From Polaromonas sp. CF318 (lineage in GTDB: Bacteria; Pseudomonadota; Gammaproteobacteria; Burkholderiales; Burkholderiaceae_C): a stretch of 64,000 nucleotides of DNA. The notes under the pieces were generated by a model, which saw nothing but the letters and a program-made list of their open reading frames with translations, was not told the DNA's origin and did not search any database. This document shows positions 25,024 to 33,427 of the stretch, one piece after another. Positions within the stretch are counted from its first letter, which is position 1; the number at the start of each line of letters is the position of its first letter. A program made the translations under genes and the position numbers. Location: the NCBI RefSeq assembly GCF_000282655.1, contig NZ_AKIV01000039.1:124001-188000 (forward strand), in the 5' to 3' direction.

Positions 25024-27933
25024 TTATTGGCAGGCCTCGCATCCCGGGTCATCGATCGCGCAGAACTTGATGTCGGTGGCGGGCGTCGCATTCATCTGAG
25101 CCTGCGCCGCGGCGGCCGCCGCTTCGAGTGCGCTCATGCCGCTGCTGGCGGGCGCGGAGCCGGATGACACCGAGTTCATCTTGCCCGCGGTCACGGTCGA
25201 TTTCTCGGCGTGCGTCGCGCTCTGGGTGCGCAGGTAGTACGTGGTCTTGAGGCCGCGCAACCAGGCCAGCTTGTAGGTGTCGTCCAGCTTCTTGCCCGAG
25301 GCACCTGCCATATAGATATTGAGCGACTGCGCCTGGTCTATCCATTTCTGGCGGCGCGCCGCGGCTTCCACGATCCAGGAGGTCTCGATTTCAAACGCCG
25401 TGGCGTACAGCGCCTTGACGTCCTGGGGCACGCGGTCGATGGGGCGCAGGGAGCCGTCAAAGTGCTTGAGGTCCACCACCATCACGTCGTCCCACAGGTT
25501 CAGGCGCTTGAGGTCGCGCACCAGGTAGTGGTTGATGACCGTGAATTCGCCGGACAGGTTGGACTTGACCGAGAGGTTGCCGAAGCAGGGCTCGATGCAG
25601 GCATCCACGCCGATGATGTTGGAGATGGTCGCGGTCGGGGCGATGGCGACGCAGTTGGAGTTGCGCATGCCGTCCTTGGCGATCTTCTTGCGCAGGGCTT
25701 CCCAGTCCAGGGTGGCGGAACGGTCGATCTCGACATAGCCGCCGCGCTGCTCGGCCAGCATGTCCAGCGTGTCCAGCGGCAGCACGCCCTTGTCCCAGAG
25801 CGAGCCCTTGTAGCTGGCGTACTTGCCGCGCTCTTTGGCCAGTTCGGTGGAGGCCCAGTAGGCGTGGTAGCAGACGGCTTCCATGGACTTGTCGGCAAAC
25901 TCGACGGCTTCCTGGGAGGCGTACGGTACGCGCAGCTCATACAGGCAATCCTGGAAACCCATGATGCCCAGGCCCACGGGGCGGTGGCGCATGTTGGAGT
26001 CGCGGGCCTTCTTGACGGCGTAGTAATTGATATCGATCACGTTGTCCAGCATGCGCATGGCCGTGGTGATGGTCTTCTTGAGCTTCTCGTGGTCGACCGC
26101 GCCGTCCTTCAGGTGCTGGACCAGGTTGACGGAGCCGAGGTTGCAGACGGCGGTTTCGGTATCGCTGGTGTTGAGCGTGATCTCGGTGCACAGGTTGGAG
26201 GAGTGCACGACGCCGGCGTGCTGCTGCGGCGAGCGCACGTTGCAGGCGTCCTTGAAGGTGATCCAGGGGTGGCCGGTTTCAAACAGCATGGACAGCATCT
26301 TGCGCCACATGTCGGTGGCCTGGACCTTGCGGGACGGCTTGATCTCGCCGCGCTCGGCCTTGGCTTCGTAGGCGGTGTAGATTTTCTCGAAGTCCTTGCC
26401 GAACTTGTCGTGCAGGTCGGGCGTGTCGGACGGCGAGAACAGGGTCCAGCTGCCTTTTTCCATCACGCGGCGCATGAACAGATCGGGAATCCAGTTGGCG
26501 GTGTTCATGTCGTGCGTGCGGCGGCGGTCGTCGCCGGTGTTCTTGCGCAGTTCCAGGAACTCTTCAATATCCAGGTGCCAGGTTTCCAGGTAGGCGCAGA
26601 CAGCGCCCTTGCGCTTGCCGCCCTGGTTGACGGCGACCGCCGTGTCGTTGACGACTTTCAGGAAAGGCACCACGCCTTGCGACTCGCCGTTGGTGCCCTT
26701 GATATGGGCGCCCAGGGCGCGCACGGGCGTCCAGTCGTTGCCCAGGCCGCCGGCGAATTTGGACAACAGGGCGTTTTCCTTGATGGCGTCGTAGATGCCG
26801 CCCAGGTCGTCGGCGACCGTGGTCAGGTAGCAGGACGACAGCTGCGAGCGCAGGGTGCCGGCGTTGAACAGGGTGGGCGTGCTCGACATGAAGTCGAAGG
26901 ACGACAGGATCTCGTAGAACTCGATGGCGCGCTCTTCGCGGTCGATTTCGTTGAGCGACAGGCCCATGGCCACGCGCATGAAGAAAGCCTGGGGCAGCTC
27001 GATTCGCTGCTTGCGCACGTGCAGGAAATATCGGTCAAACAGGGTCTGCAGGCCGAGGTAGTCGAACTTCAGGTCGCGCTCGGGCTTGAGCGCGGCGCCC
27101 AGGCGGGCCAGGTCGAACTGCTGCAGCTTTTCGTCGAGCAGCTCGTTTTGCACGCCCTTTGCGATGAACTGCGGGAAGTATTCGGCATAGCGCACGGCCA
27201 TGTCCGCCTGGGTGACTTCCTCGCCCAGCACTTCGCGGCGGATGGTGTGCATCAGCAGGCGCGCGGTGGCGTAGGTGTAATCGGGGTCTTTTTCAATCAG
27301 GGTTCGCGCCGCCAGGATGGAGGCCTTGTAGACCTCGTCGATGGGAACGCCGTCGTAGAGGTTGCGCATGGTTTCCGCGACGATGGGGTCCGGCTTGACG
27401 TCGGCGCCCAGGTTGGCGCAGGACGCTTCGATCAGGGCCTGCAGGTTGCGGATGTCCAGGGCGACGCGATTGCCGCGGTCGGTCACGTGGATCAGGGGGG
27501 CCGCGGGCGTCTGGGTTTGCGGCTGGCGCGCGCGCTCCTGCGTGCGCTTTTCGCGGTACAGCACGTAGGCGCGGGCAATCTCGTGATGGCCGCCGCGCAT
27601 CAGGCCGAGCTCGACCTGGTCCTGCACGTCTTCTATATGAAAGGTACCGCCGCCCGGACGCGAGCGCATCAGGGCGCGGATCACCGCCTGGGTCAGGCCG
27701 TCGACCGTTTCGCGCACGCTCGCCGATGCCGCGCCCTGCGTTCCGTGAACGGCCAGGAAGGCCTTCATCATGGCCACGGCGATCTTGTTGGGTTCAAACG
27801 GCACCACGCCGCCGTTGCGGCGGATGATCTGGTAGTGGGCAAGCGGATTGGACTGGGTGCTGGGTTCGCTGGCTGCCGGGTTGCCGGCGGCCAGACCGGG
27901 TGTTGCGGGCACTGCGTGCTGTGCTGTTTGCAT
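25024..27933 (-). CDS. nrdA: Class Ia ribonucleoside-diphosphate reductase, alpha subunit
   Basis: NrdA reduces ribonucleoside diphosphates. From MQTAQHAVPATPG it is 969 residues, about 200 longer than in E. coli, similar to the long Pseudomonas form. An ATP-cone (IIRRNGGVVPFEPNKIAVAM, about 43-125) lies near the N-terminus, and a second cone-like block (VTDRGNRVALDI onward) may follow. Catalytic cysteines correspond to SSCYLT (Cys225), SNLCTEI (Cys439, with Asn and Glu) and AVCNLGS (Cys462). The tail DPGCEACQ gives the redox pair. AGAGGAAG precedes the ATG at 27933. Confidence 0.97.
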   Translation of the reverse strand: MQTAQHAVPATPGLAAGNPAASEPSTQSNPLAHYQIIRRNGGVVPFEPNKIAVAMMKAFLAVHGTQGAASASVRETVDGLTQAVIRALMRSRPGGGTFHIEDVQDQVELGLMRGGHHEIARAYVLYREKRTQERARQPQTQTPAAPLIHVTDRGNRVALDIRNLQALIEASCANLGADVKPDPIVAETMRNLYDGVPIDEVYKASILAARTLIEKDPDYTYATARLLMHTIRREVLGEEVTQADMAVRYAEYFPQFIAKGVQNELLDEKLQQFDLARLGAALKPERDLKFDYLGLQTLFDRYFLHVRKQRIELPQAFFMRVAMGLSLNEIDREERAIEFYEILSSFDFMSSTPTLFNAGTLRSQLSSCYLTTVADDLGGIYDAIKENALLSKFAGGLGNDWTPVRALGAHIKGTNGESQGVVPFLKVVNDTAVAVNQGGKRKGAVCAYLETWHLDIEEFLELRKNTGDDRRRTHDMNTANWIPDLFMRRVMEKGSWTLFSPSDTPDLHDKFGKDFEKIYTAYEAKAERGEIKPSRKVQATDMWRKMLSMLFETGHPWITFKDACNVRSPQQHAGVVHSSNLCTEITLNTSDTETAVCNLGSVNLVQHLKDGAVDHEKLKKTITTAMRMLDNVIDINYYAVKKARDSNMRHRPVGLGIMGFQDCLYELRVPYASQEAVEFADKSMEAVCYHAYWASTELAKERGKYASYKGSLWDKGVLPLDTLDMLAEQRGGYVEIDRSATLDWEALRKKIAKDGMRNSNCVAIAPTATISNIIGVDACIEPCFGNLSVKSNLSGEFTVINHYLVRDLKRLNLWDDVMVVDLKHFDGSLRPIDRVPQDVKALYATAFEIETSWIVEAAARRQKWIDQAQSLNIYMAGASGKKLDDTYKLAWLRGLKTTYYLRTQSATHAEKSTVTAGKMNSVSSGSAPASSGMSALEAAAAAAQAQMNATPATDIKFCAIDDPGCEACQ

Positions 27934-28069
27934 GACTTCCTCTTTGCTTTGTTTTATGACTGGCTGATGTGCTGTTGCGGGCAATCCGTTTGGCGGGAGC
28001 GGTTCAAAAACATGAACCAATTTCTCACCGCCGGGGCCCGAATTACATCAATCTTGAATTAGGGCTTAG

Positions 28070-28117
28070 GCACTATACCTAGGGTATTGGGGGAATACAA
28101 GCCACTACAGGTAGTGT
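28070..28117. promoter_or_regulatory. Pair of NrdR-like boxes upstream of nrdA
   Basis: Two imperfect palindromes resemble the NrdR consensus acaCwAtATaTwGtgt: GCACTATACCTAGGGT (28070-28085; 12 of 16 on the minus strand) and CCACTACAGGTAGTGT (28102-28117; 11 of 16). Their starts are 32 bp apart, about three helical turns, the spacing known for NrdR operators. They lie 137-184 bp upstream of the nrdA start. NrdR, an ATP/dATP-sensing zinc-finger repressor, is not encoded in the window. Confidence 0.7.
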
Positions 28118-28375
28118 ACCGCCGAGTTTATGGACCGTTACGTTTTGTGGCTTTTTCATTCCACTTCGGACCGCTCGCCTAAGGCCTTTGTATTCGTGCC
28201 GCTCATCTCGCGCAAAGCCTGATTTCATCAGGCCTGCGAGCGCTCCGCATCGCTGCGGCGCGCCTTGTCGCGGGCTTGGTCCGCCAACACAAGCCCATGT
28301 TAGCGCGGTAAAAATACCGGGAAATTTTCGGCGGCAAAGCGCACCACACTGGTGTGGTTTTGTGCCGCGTACCGT
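28118..28375. other. Non-coding stretch between the nrdA control region and ampD
   Basis: Together with 27934-28117 this makes a 442-bp gap between coding regions. I see no supported gene. It contains a perfect 7-bp hairpin GCCTGAT-TTC-ATCAGGC (28217-28233) followed by GC-rich inverted segments (GCGCTCCGC, GCGGCGC). The arrangement faintly resembles the palindromic elements at 193-316 and 32149-32278, but I could not define terminal repeats. The nrdA promoter must lie at or before 28117. Confidence 0.4.
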
Positions 28376-28996
28376 TCAAACAGTTTCGGGAAAATACCTA
28401 GCCGGCAAGGCCAGCGAGTCCTGCAGCAAGGGCCAGTCGAAACCCGGGCCAGGGTCCTGCTTGCGGCCCGGCGCGATGTGTTCGTGCCCCGCGATGTGGG
28501 CGATGGGATAGGCCTGGAGCAGCGCGGCGCACAGCCCGGCCAGGGTCTCATATTGCGGAGCTTCGAAAACGCCGCCTTCCAGGCCTTCGAGCTCAATGCC
28601 GATGGAGTCGTCGTTGCAGTTGTCGCGTCCGCGGTACTTCGATTCCCCGGCATGCCAGGCGCGGTCGCCGCAGCCGACAAACTGCCACAGGGCGCCTGAG
28701 CGGGCAATGAAGAAATGCGACGACACCTGCAGGCCGCGTATGCCCCGGAAGTAAGCGTGGGCTTCCCAATCGAGCTGGTTGGTGAAGAGCCGCTGCACGT
28801 TGCCGTTGCCGAATTCACCGGGCGGCAGGCTGATGGAGTGAATCACCACGAGGTCGATTTGCGCGCCCTCGGGCCGCGGGCCGAAATTGGGCGATGCCAG
28901 CGCGCGCGCATAGCGGTACCAGCCGTCCCGCCACAGAGGGGGCGGGGCGCCGGCACCCCGGCCTTCAGGCGGGGTCATCGGCGGCGTCGAGTCCAT
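28376..28996 (-). CDS. ampD: 1,6-anhydro-N-acetylmuramyl-L-alanine amidase AmpD
   Basis: AmpD cleaves anhydro-muropeptides in the cytosol for recycling; its loss induces AmpC beta-lactamases where AmpR exists. The 206-residue protein has the zinc His53 in VVIHSISLPPGEF and the later His and Asp ligands in AGHEHIAPGRKQDPGPGFDW. The length and the absence of a signal peptide fit AmpD rather than AmiD. The N-terminus overlaps the pilR stop by 32 bp; an alternative Met is at 28978. It works upstream of Mpl, also encoded here. Confidence 0.94.
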   Translation of the reverse strand: MDSTPPMTPPEGRGAGAPPPLWRDGWYRYARALASPNFGPRPEGAQIDLVVIHSISLPPGEFGNGNVQRLFTNQLDWEAHAYFRGIRGLQVSSHFFIARSGALWQFVGCGDRAWHAGESKYRGRDNCNDDSIGIELEGLEGGVFEAPQYETLAGLCAALLQAYPIAHIAGHEHIAPGRKQDPGPGFDWPLLQDSLALPARYFPETV

Positions 28997-30422
28997 CGGC
29001 AGGGTCTTCGTTGCCCGGCGTCACGATATTGAGGCGGGCAATGCGGTAGCGGATCTGGCGCAGGCTCAGGCCCAGCCTGGCGGCGGCCGCGGTGCGGTTG
29101 AAACCGTTTTCCAGCAGCACCTTCGTGAGGATGCTGCGCTCCTGCCTGTCCAGGTAATCCTGCAGGTTTTCCGGAATGGCGACTTGTTCTTCGGCCGGCG
29201 CGTCGAAATGCAGCTCGCTGCCGTCGCCAAGCGCCACCGCCCGGTGCAGGGTGTTTTCGAGTTCGCGGACGTTGCCGTTGAAGGGCAGGGCGCGAAGCTG
29301 GCCCAGCACGGAGTCGGTCAGATCGGGTACGGGAAAGCCCGACTCCTGGCAGATCCTGGCGAGCAGGGCTTTGCACAGGTCGGGCAGGTCTTCGCGGCGC
29401 TCGCGCAGGGCCGGCACGTGAATCTCGATCACATTGAGCCGGTAATACAGGTCCTGGCGGAAAGTCCCCGCCTGGACTTCGGCCACCAGGTCCTTGTGGG
29501 TGGCGCTGACGATGCGCACGTCCACCGGGTCCTCCTGGGCGGAGCCCAGCGGGCGCACGGTGCGCTCCTGGATGGCCCGCAAAAGCTTGGACTGCATGGC
29601 CAGCGGCAGGTCGCCGATTTCGTCGAGAAACAGGGTCCCGCCTTTGGCCGCCTGGAAGTAACCCTGCCGATCCTGCGCCGAGCCGGTGTAGGCACCCTTG
29701 CGCGCGCCGAAGAACTCCGCCTCCAGGAGGTTTTCCGGGATGGCGCTGCAGTTGACGGCCACAAACGGGCCCGCCGCGCGGTGGCTGCAGCCGTGCACGG
29801 CGCGCGCCACCAGTTCCTTGCCGGTGCCTGATTCACCCTGGATCAGCACAGGCGCCATGCTGCCGGCCACCTTGACGATGCGCGACTTGACGGCGCGCAT
29901 GACGGCCGATTCACCGACCAGCTTCTGCAGGATCAGCGGGGTATCGGCGGCCATCGGCAGGGGCAGCGACAAAGGCGCGATGCCGGTGTCGGGCGTGCCG
30001 CGCTGGGCTTTTTCGGAGGCCGGCGCCGGATGCTTGGCGCCCTGCACGGCCGATGCCACCACACTGCGGAACTGTTTGAGATCGACCGGCTTGGTGAGGT
30101 AGTCAAAGGCGCCGGCCTTCAGGGCCTCGACCGCGTTTTCGGCGGAACCGTGCGCGGTGATGACCACGCAGCGCTCGCTGCGCTGCTGGCTCACCATGTC
30201 GCGCAGCAGCTCCAGGCCCAGGCCGTCCGGCAAGCGCATGTCGGTGATGACCGCGTCAAACCGGTTTTCGCTGAGCTGCTGACGGGCCTGCAGCAGATCG
30301 CCGGCGGCTTCCACCCGGTAACCCTCCCTGAGCAGGGTCAGCTCATAGAGGGTGCGCAGGTCCGGCTCGTCATCGATGACGAGGATGCGGGCTTGCTGGG
30401 GAACGGGGGCTTGCATGCTCAT
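28965..30422 (-). CDS. pilR: Sigma-54-dependent response regulator PilR
   Basis: PilR activates type IV pilin transcription with RpoN. The 485 residues comprise a receiver (Asp61 in VITDMRLPDG), an AAA+ domain with Walker [16 protein letters not shown] and Walker B GGTLFLDEIGD, and a C-terminal Fis-type helix-turn-helix (GFNRTAAAARLGLSLRQIRYRI). The sigma-54 contact loop reads GAYTGS instead of GAFTGA. It lies 3 bp downstream of pilS, the cognate kinase. pilA and the pilus assembly genes are elsewhere. Confidence 0.93.
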   Translation of the reverse strand: MSMQAPVPQQARILVIDDEPDLRTLYELTLLREGYRVEAAGDLLQARQQLSENRFDAVITDMRLPDGLGLELLRDMVSQQRSERCVVITAHGSAENAVEALKAGAFDYLTKPVDLKQFRSVVASAVQGAKHPAPASEKAQRGTPDTGIAPLSLPLPMAADTPLILQKLVGESAVMRAVKSRIVKVAGSMAPVLIQGESGTGKELVARAVHGCSHRAAGPFVAVNCSAIPENLLEAEFFGARKGAYTGSAQDRQGYFQAAKGGTLFLDEIGDLPLAMQSKLLRAIQERTVRPLGSAQEDPVDVRIVSATHKDLVAEVQAGTFRQDLYYRLNVIEIHVPALRERREDLPDLCKALLARICQESGFPVPDLTDSVLGQLRALPFNGNVRELENTLHRAVALGDGSELHFDAPAEEQVAIPENLQDYLDRQERSILTKVLLENGFNRTAAAARLGLSLRQIRYRIARLNIVTPGNEDPADGLDAADDPA

Positions 30423-30425
30423 GTG

Positions 30426-32144
30426 TCAGAGGGGCATTGTGGCAAAAGAAGACGAGGGCGTGTTCGGGGATTGCGCGGAGGGCCTGAACATGACGAAAAA
30501 TTCGTTGCCCTCGGTGCCTTCGCGCTGCACGCGCTGGTAGCCGATCATGGCGCCGTAGCGTTCGCACAGCTCGCGGCAGATATACAGGCCCAGCCCGCTG
30601 GAGCGGCTTTCCGAGGAGAAAAAAGGCTCGAACAGGTGGGTCTGCACGGTCTGTTCCAGCGGCTGGCCGTCGCTCCAGACGGACAGGCGCGCTTGCCCCG
30701 GCGCCACGTTCTGGGTCGCGACCTCGATCGCGCCGGCGGAATCGCTGGCGTAGCGCAAGGCGTTGTCCAGCAGGTTGATCATCAGGCGCCGCAAATGCTC
30801 GGGCTCAAAAACCACGACGGCGTTGTCCGAGGTCGCCGTAATGCGCGTGCGCGCAACGGCCGCGGTCTGCCCCGTCCAGTCGGAGGTGATTTTCTGGACG
30901 GTGTCATCGAGCGGCAGGGTGGTGGTTTGCGGTGAAGGCAACTGGGCCTGGGCCCGCGAAATATTCAGCACCTCGTCGACAATCCGGGCCAGACGCTGCG
31001 CGTTTTGCCTGACCATGGCGGTGAGTTGGCGGTGCCCCGCGTCCTGCAAGTCCTCCTCGAGCAGTGCATTGGCCTGCGAAATGGCTGCCAGCGGGTTGCG
31101 GATCTCATGGGCCACAGCGGCCGACATGCGGCCCATGGCCGCCATTTTTTCGGTCCGCACCCGCGCTTCCATTTCGCGCAGGTCTTCCAGGAACATCACG
31201 CACAGGCTCTCATGCGTGCCGTTCGGCGATGCGGCCAGCCGCGTGCGCACGTGCAGCCGCCGGGTGTTGCCGCCCGCATTGTCCAGGCTGACGTCCGCTT
31301 CCTGCGGCGATTGCGCAGCGAAGGTGCGGTGCGTCAGTTCGGCAAGAGGTTGCCAGGCGGCTTCCGTGGCCAGGATGAAGGGGGCGCTGCGCGCTGCATC
31401 GCCGGCCGCCAGCAGGCGCCGGGAAGCCGGATTGGCCGAGCGCACGATGCCGTTGACGTCGACCACCAGCACGCCGTCGGCCAGGGCTTCAATGACCAGT
31501 TCATTCACCTGGGTTTGCATGCGCGCGGCCGACTGGCTGCGTTTGGCCAGTTGCTCTTCCCTGGCCAGGCGCAGGGCCAGGTGGTTGGCGAGCAGCGCGA
31601 CGAGGAAGAAGCCGGAGCTGCTCAAGCCCGCCTGCAGGAAACGCGCGTTGGCGTCGCCCACCCCTTGCAGCGAGTTCCACCAGGCATCGGCCAGCAGCAG
31701 CAGCGTCACGCTTGAGGCGGTTCCGAAGGCCAGCAGGATAGGGCCGAGGATAGAGGACAGCAGCACGGGCAGCGCGAACAGCGGGGTGTAATTGATGCCG
31801 CTGGACTGCAGGAAGTTCAGCGCCGAGAAGGCGATGACGTCCACGCCTATGGTCAGCACCCATTGGGCGTCGAAGGTGCTGCCGGGCGGCCGCGGCCGCG
31901 ACCAGAGCCGCACGGCCAGGGTGGCGCACAGGTAGGCGATGCAGGTCGCGATGGACCAGTGGTTGGTGATGTTGCCCAGCACGTAGATAAAAGCCTGCAG
32001 GACGACCAGCACGGCGGCGATGGCGACGCGCGCCGTCATGAAAACATGCCACAGGCGGCCGAAGGAGCCCGGCCCGGACGTGACTTCCCAATTGCCCGAG
32101 CTTTTGTCGCCGCCGGTTTCAAACCAATGGGAGGGCGTGCTCAT
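30426..32144 (-). CDS. pilS: Sensor histidine kinase PilS
   Basis: PilS phosphorylates PilR. The 572-residue protein has six hydrophobic spans in its N-terminal 40-200 region, a PAS domain (VIEALADGVLVVDVNGIVRSAN), a HisKA box AAVAHEIRNPLAAISQAN, and HATPase motifs LLDNALRYA and SSGLGLYICREL. The polytopic input domain with PAS is the PilS form that senses membrane pilin in Pseudomonas. It is coupled to pilR with a 3-bp gap. A palindromic element (32149-32278) begins 4 bp upstream of its start codon. Confidence 0.93.
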   Translation of the reverse strand: MSTPSHWFETGGDKSSGNWEVTSGPGSFGRLWHVFMTARVAIAAVLVVLQAFIYVLGNITNHWSIATCIAYLCATLAVRLWSRPRPPGSTFDAQWVLTIGVDVIAFSALNFLQSSGINYTPLFALPVLLSSILGPILLAFGTASSVTLLLLADAWWNSLQGVGDANARFLQAGLSSSGFFLVALLANHLALRLAREEQLAKRSQSAARMQTQVNELVIEALADGVLVVDVNGIVRSANPASRRLLAAGDAARSAPFILATEAAWQPLAELTHRTFAAQSPQEADVSLDNAGGNTRRLHVRTRLAASPNGTHESLCVMFLEDLREMEARVRTEKMAAMGRMSAAVAHEIRNPLAAISQANALLEEDLQDAGHRQLTAMVRQNAQRLARIVDEVLNISRAQAQLPSPQTTTLPLDDTVQKITSDWTGQTAAVARTRITATSDNAVVVFEPEHLRRLMINLLDNALRYASDSAGAIEVATQNVAPGQARLSVWSDGQPLEQTVQTHLFEPFFSSESRSSGLGLYICRELCERYGAMIGYQRVQREGTEGNEFFVMFRPSAQSPNTPSSSFATMPL

Positions 32145-32148
32145 GTAG

Positions 32149-32278
32149 GGCCTGTGAACACTGTGTTTGCAAGATGCGTTGCGCTCCTCACCCAGACTCC
32201 CGTCTGGGATTCGCCGCGCGCTTTGATTGGCGCCGTTTTTACCCTATTCGCATTTGTAAACATAGTGTTCACAAGGCC
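32149..32278. repeat. MITE-like palindromic element between pilS and the PP0621-type gene
   Basis: The left arm GGCCTGTGAACACTGTGTTT (from 32149) and right arm, read in reverse GGCCTTGTGAACACTATGTT (from 32278), match over about 30 bp with a few differences (ending GCAAGATGCG and ACAAATGCG). The core holds the hairpin CCCAGAC-TCCC-GTCTGGG (loop approximate). The right arm contributes the last codons and stop (GCC TTG TGA) of the gene at 32269-32517, and the left arm abuts the pilS start, so the promoter of pilSR probably lies in or before the element. Confidence 0.7.
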
Positions 32279-32517
32279 TGTTCGGCTTGGCGCCGGTGCG
32301 CGTCGCTGCAGTAAACGCCTTTGTTGCCGATCAGCGCTTCAGTTTTCGGCAAATGCACGCCGCACACCTCGCAGGCGACGATTTCAGTGACGGCGGTTCC
32401 CTGTTTTTGCGGGGCAGGTTGGCGGGCGGGCGCGGCGTCACCTCGTTCCGTTTCCCGGTTGTGCCGCCAGATCCAGAACACCACCAGCACCAAGCCCATG
32501 ACCAGCAAGTACTTCAT
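32269..32517 (-). CDS. PP0621-type small membrane protein with a cysteine motif
   Basis: The 82-residue protein starts MKYLLVMGLVLVVFWIWRHNRE, one N-terminal span, followed by a linker and a C-terminal CEVCGVHLPKTEALIG plus GVYCSDAHRR, a three-cysteine/His pattern that may bind metal. This is the layout of the PP0621 family, of unknown function. The start overlaps the stop of the YpjD-like gene by 3 bp. The final codons and stop lie in a palindromic element, so the native C-terminus may have been altered. Confidence 0.82.
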   Translation of the reverse strand: MKYLLVMGLVLVVFWIWRHNRETERGDAAPARQPAPQKQGTAVTEIVACEVCGVHLPKTEALIGNKGVYCSDAHRRQAEQAL

Positions 32518-33314
32518 GCCCGCCTCAAGATGACTTCAAGCACAAAGCGCGAACCGGCGTAGCCCAGCAGCAACAGGCCGGAGCCCAGGTACAGCACATG
32601 CACCGCCTTGCGGCCGCGCCAGCCGAGGCGCGCCCGGCCAATCAGCAGGCCGGCAAAGGTCAGCCAGGCCAGCACCGAGAACACGGTTTTGTGGTTCCAC
32701 TTCCAGGCCAGGCCCGGCCCGTAAAGCGTTTCGGCGAACAACCAGCCCACGAACAGCGTGGCCGACAGCAGCACAAAGCCGGCCTCCACGAAGCGAAAGG
32801 TCAGGCGCTCCAGCGTGAGCAGGGGCACGCCGGCGTCGGTTTGCGCGGCCAGCCGGATGGAGCGCTCGGAGCGCGTCATGAGCCAGCCGTGCACCACCGC
32901 CGCGGCAAACAGTCCGTAGGACGCGATGCCCAGGGCCCAGTGCAGCGGCAGCCAGGGCGATGCGATGGCGTGGTAGGTGGTGCCGGGGAAAATGGCCGTC
33001 AGGATAACCGCCACGCTGCCCAGGCCCGCCAGCGCCCAGTGCGCCTGAAGCTGCGGAAACAGGCGGCTTTCAATTGCGTACACCGTGAGCACCAGCCAGA
33101 CGGTCATGGACAGCGCGGGCGCGAAGCCGAAGCGGGGCGGCTCCCCCAGCAGGCCGTCGGCCAGCGCCAGCGCGTGCAGCAGCCAGGCGGCCAGCAGCAG
33201 GCCGCGCACGGTGCCGGCGCCCAGGCGCGGCGCGGCCAGCGCCAGGACGGCATAGGCGACAGCGGCGCCTGCCGCTGCCGCAAGACCCCACCAGTCGCTC
33301 AAAGCTAAAATCAT
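32514..33314 (-). CDS. YpjD/CcsA-type cytochrome c assembly family membrane protein
   Basis: The 266-residue polytopic protein has about eight spans. The C-terminal half carries the CcmC/CcsA-family signature FVEAGFVLLSATLFVGWLFAE followed by GPGLAWKWNHKTVFSVLAW, and a potential heme-ligand His in LPLHWALGIASY. E. coli YpjD also neighbours ffh, and here the gene diverges from ffh with 113 bp between. YpjD is reported to influence magnesium export in E. coli (CorE family); a role in cytochrome c assembly is not shown by context. Confidence 0.88.
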   Translation of the reverse strand: MILALSDWWGLAAAAGAAVAYAVLALAAPRLGAGTVRGLLLAAWLLHALALADGLLGEPPRFGFAPALSMTVWLVLTVYAIESRLFPQLQAHWALAGLGSVAVILTAIFPGTTYHAIASPWLPLHWALGIASYGLFAAAVVHGWLMTRSERSIRLAAQTDAGVPLLTLERLTFRFVEAGFVLLSATLFVGWLFAETLYGPGLAWKWNHKTVFSVLAWLTFAGLLIGRARLGWRGRKAVHVLYLGSGLLLLGYAGSRFVLEVILRRA

Positions 33315-33427
33315 GGCTAGAGTTTAGCCTTTACTGCTTTCCCGACGGCTTTCCCCGCCGGCCTCCTGGCAGCTTTTGGCCGCCTTCCCTTTCCCACCTA
33401 ACCGCTCCACGCCCGTGGCGCCTTCCC

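Noticed and set aside
25210..28062. 950-codon open frame on the plus strand opposite nrdA
   Set aside because: Pure antisense shadow of nrdA: His/Val/Asp-rich without domain patterns, no plausible start signal.
28178..28302. A third MITE-like element between nrdA and ampD
   Set aside because: There is a central hairpin and GC-rich flanks, but the candidate terminal repeats match only weakly with gaps; support is insufficient to call an element.
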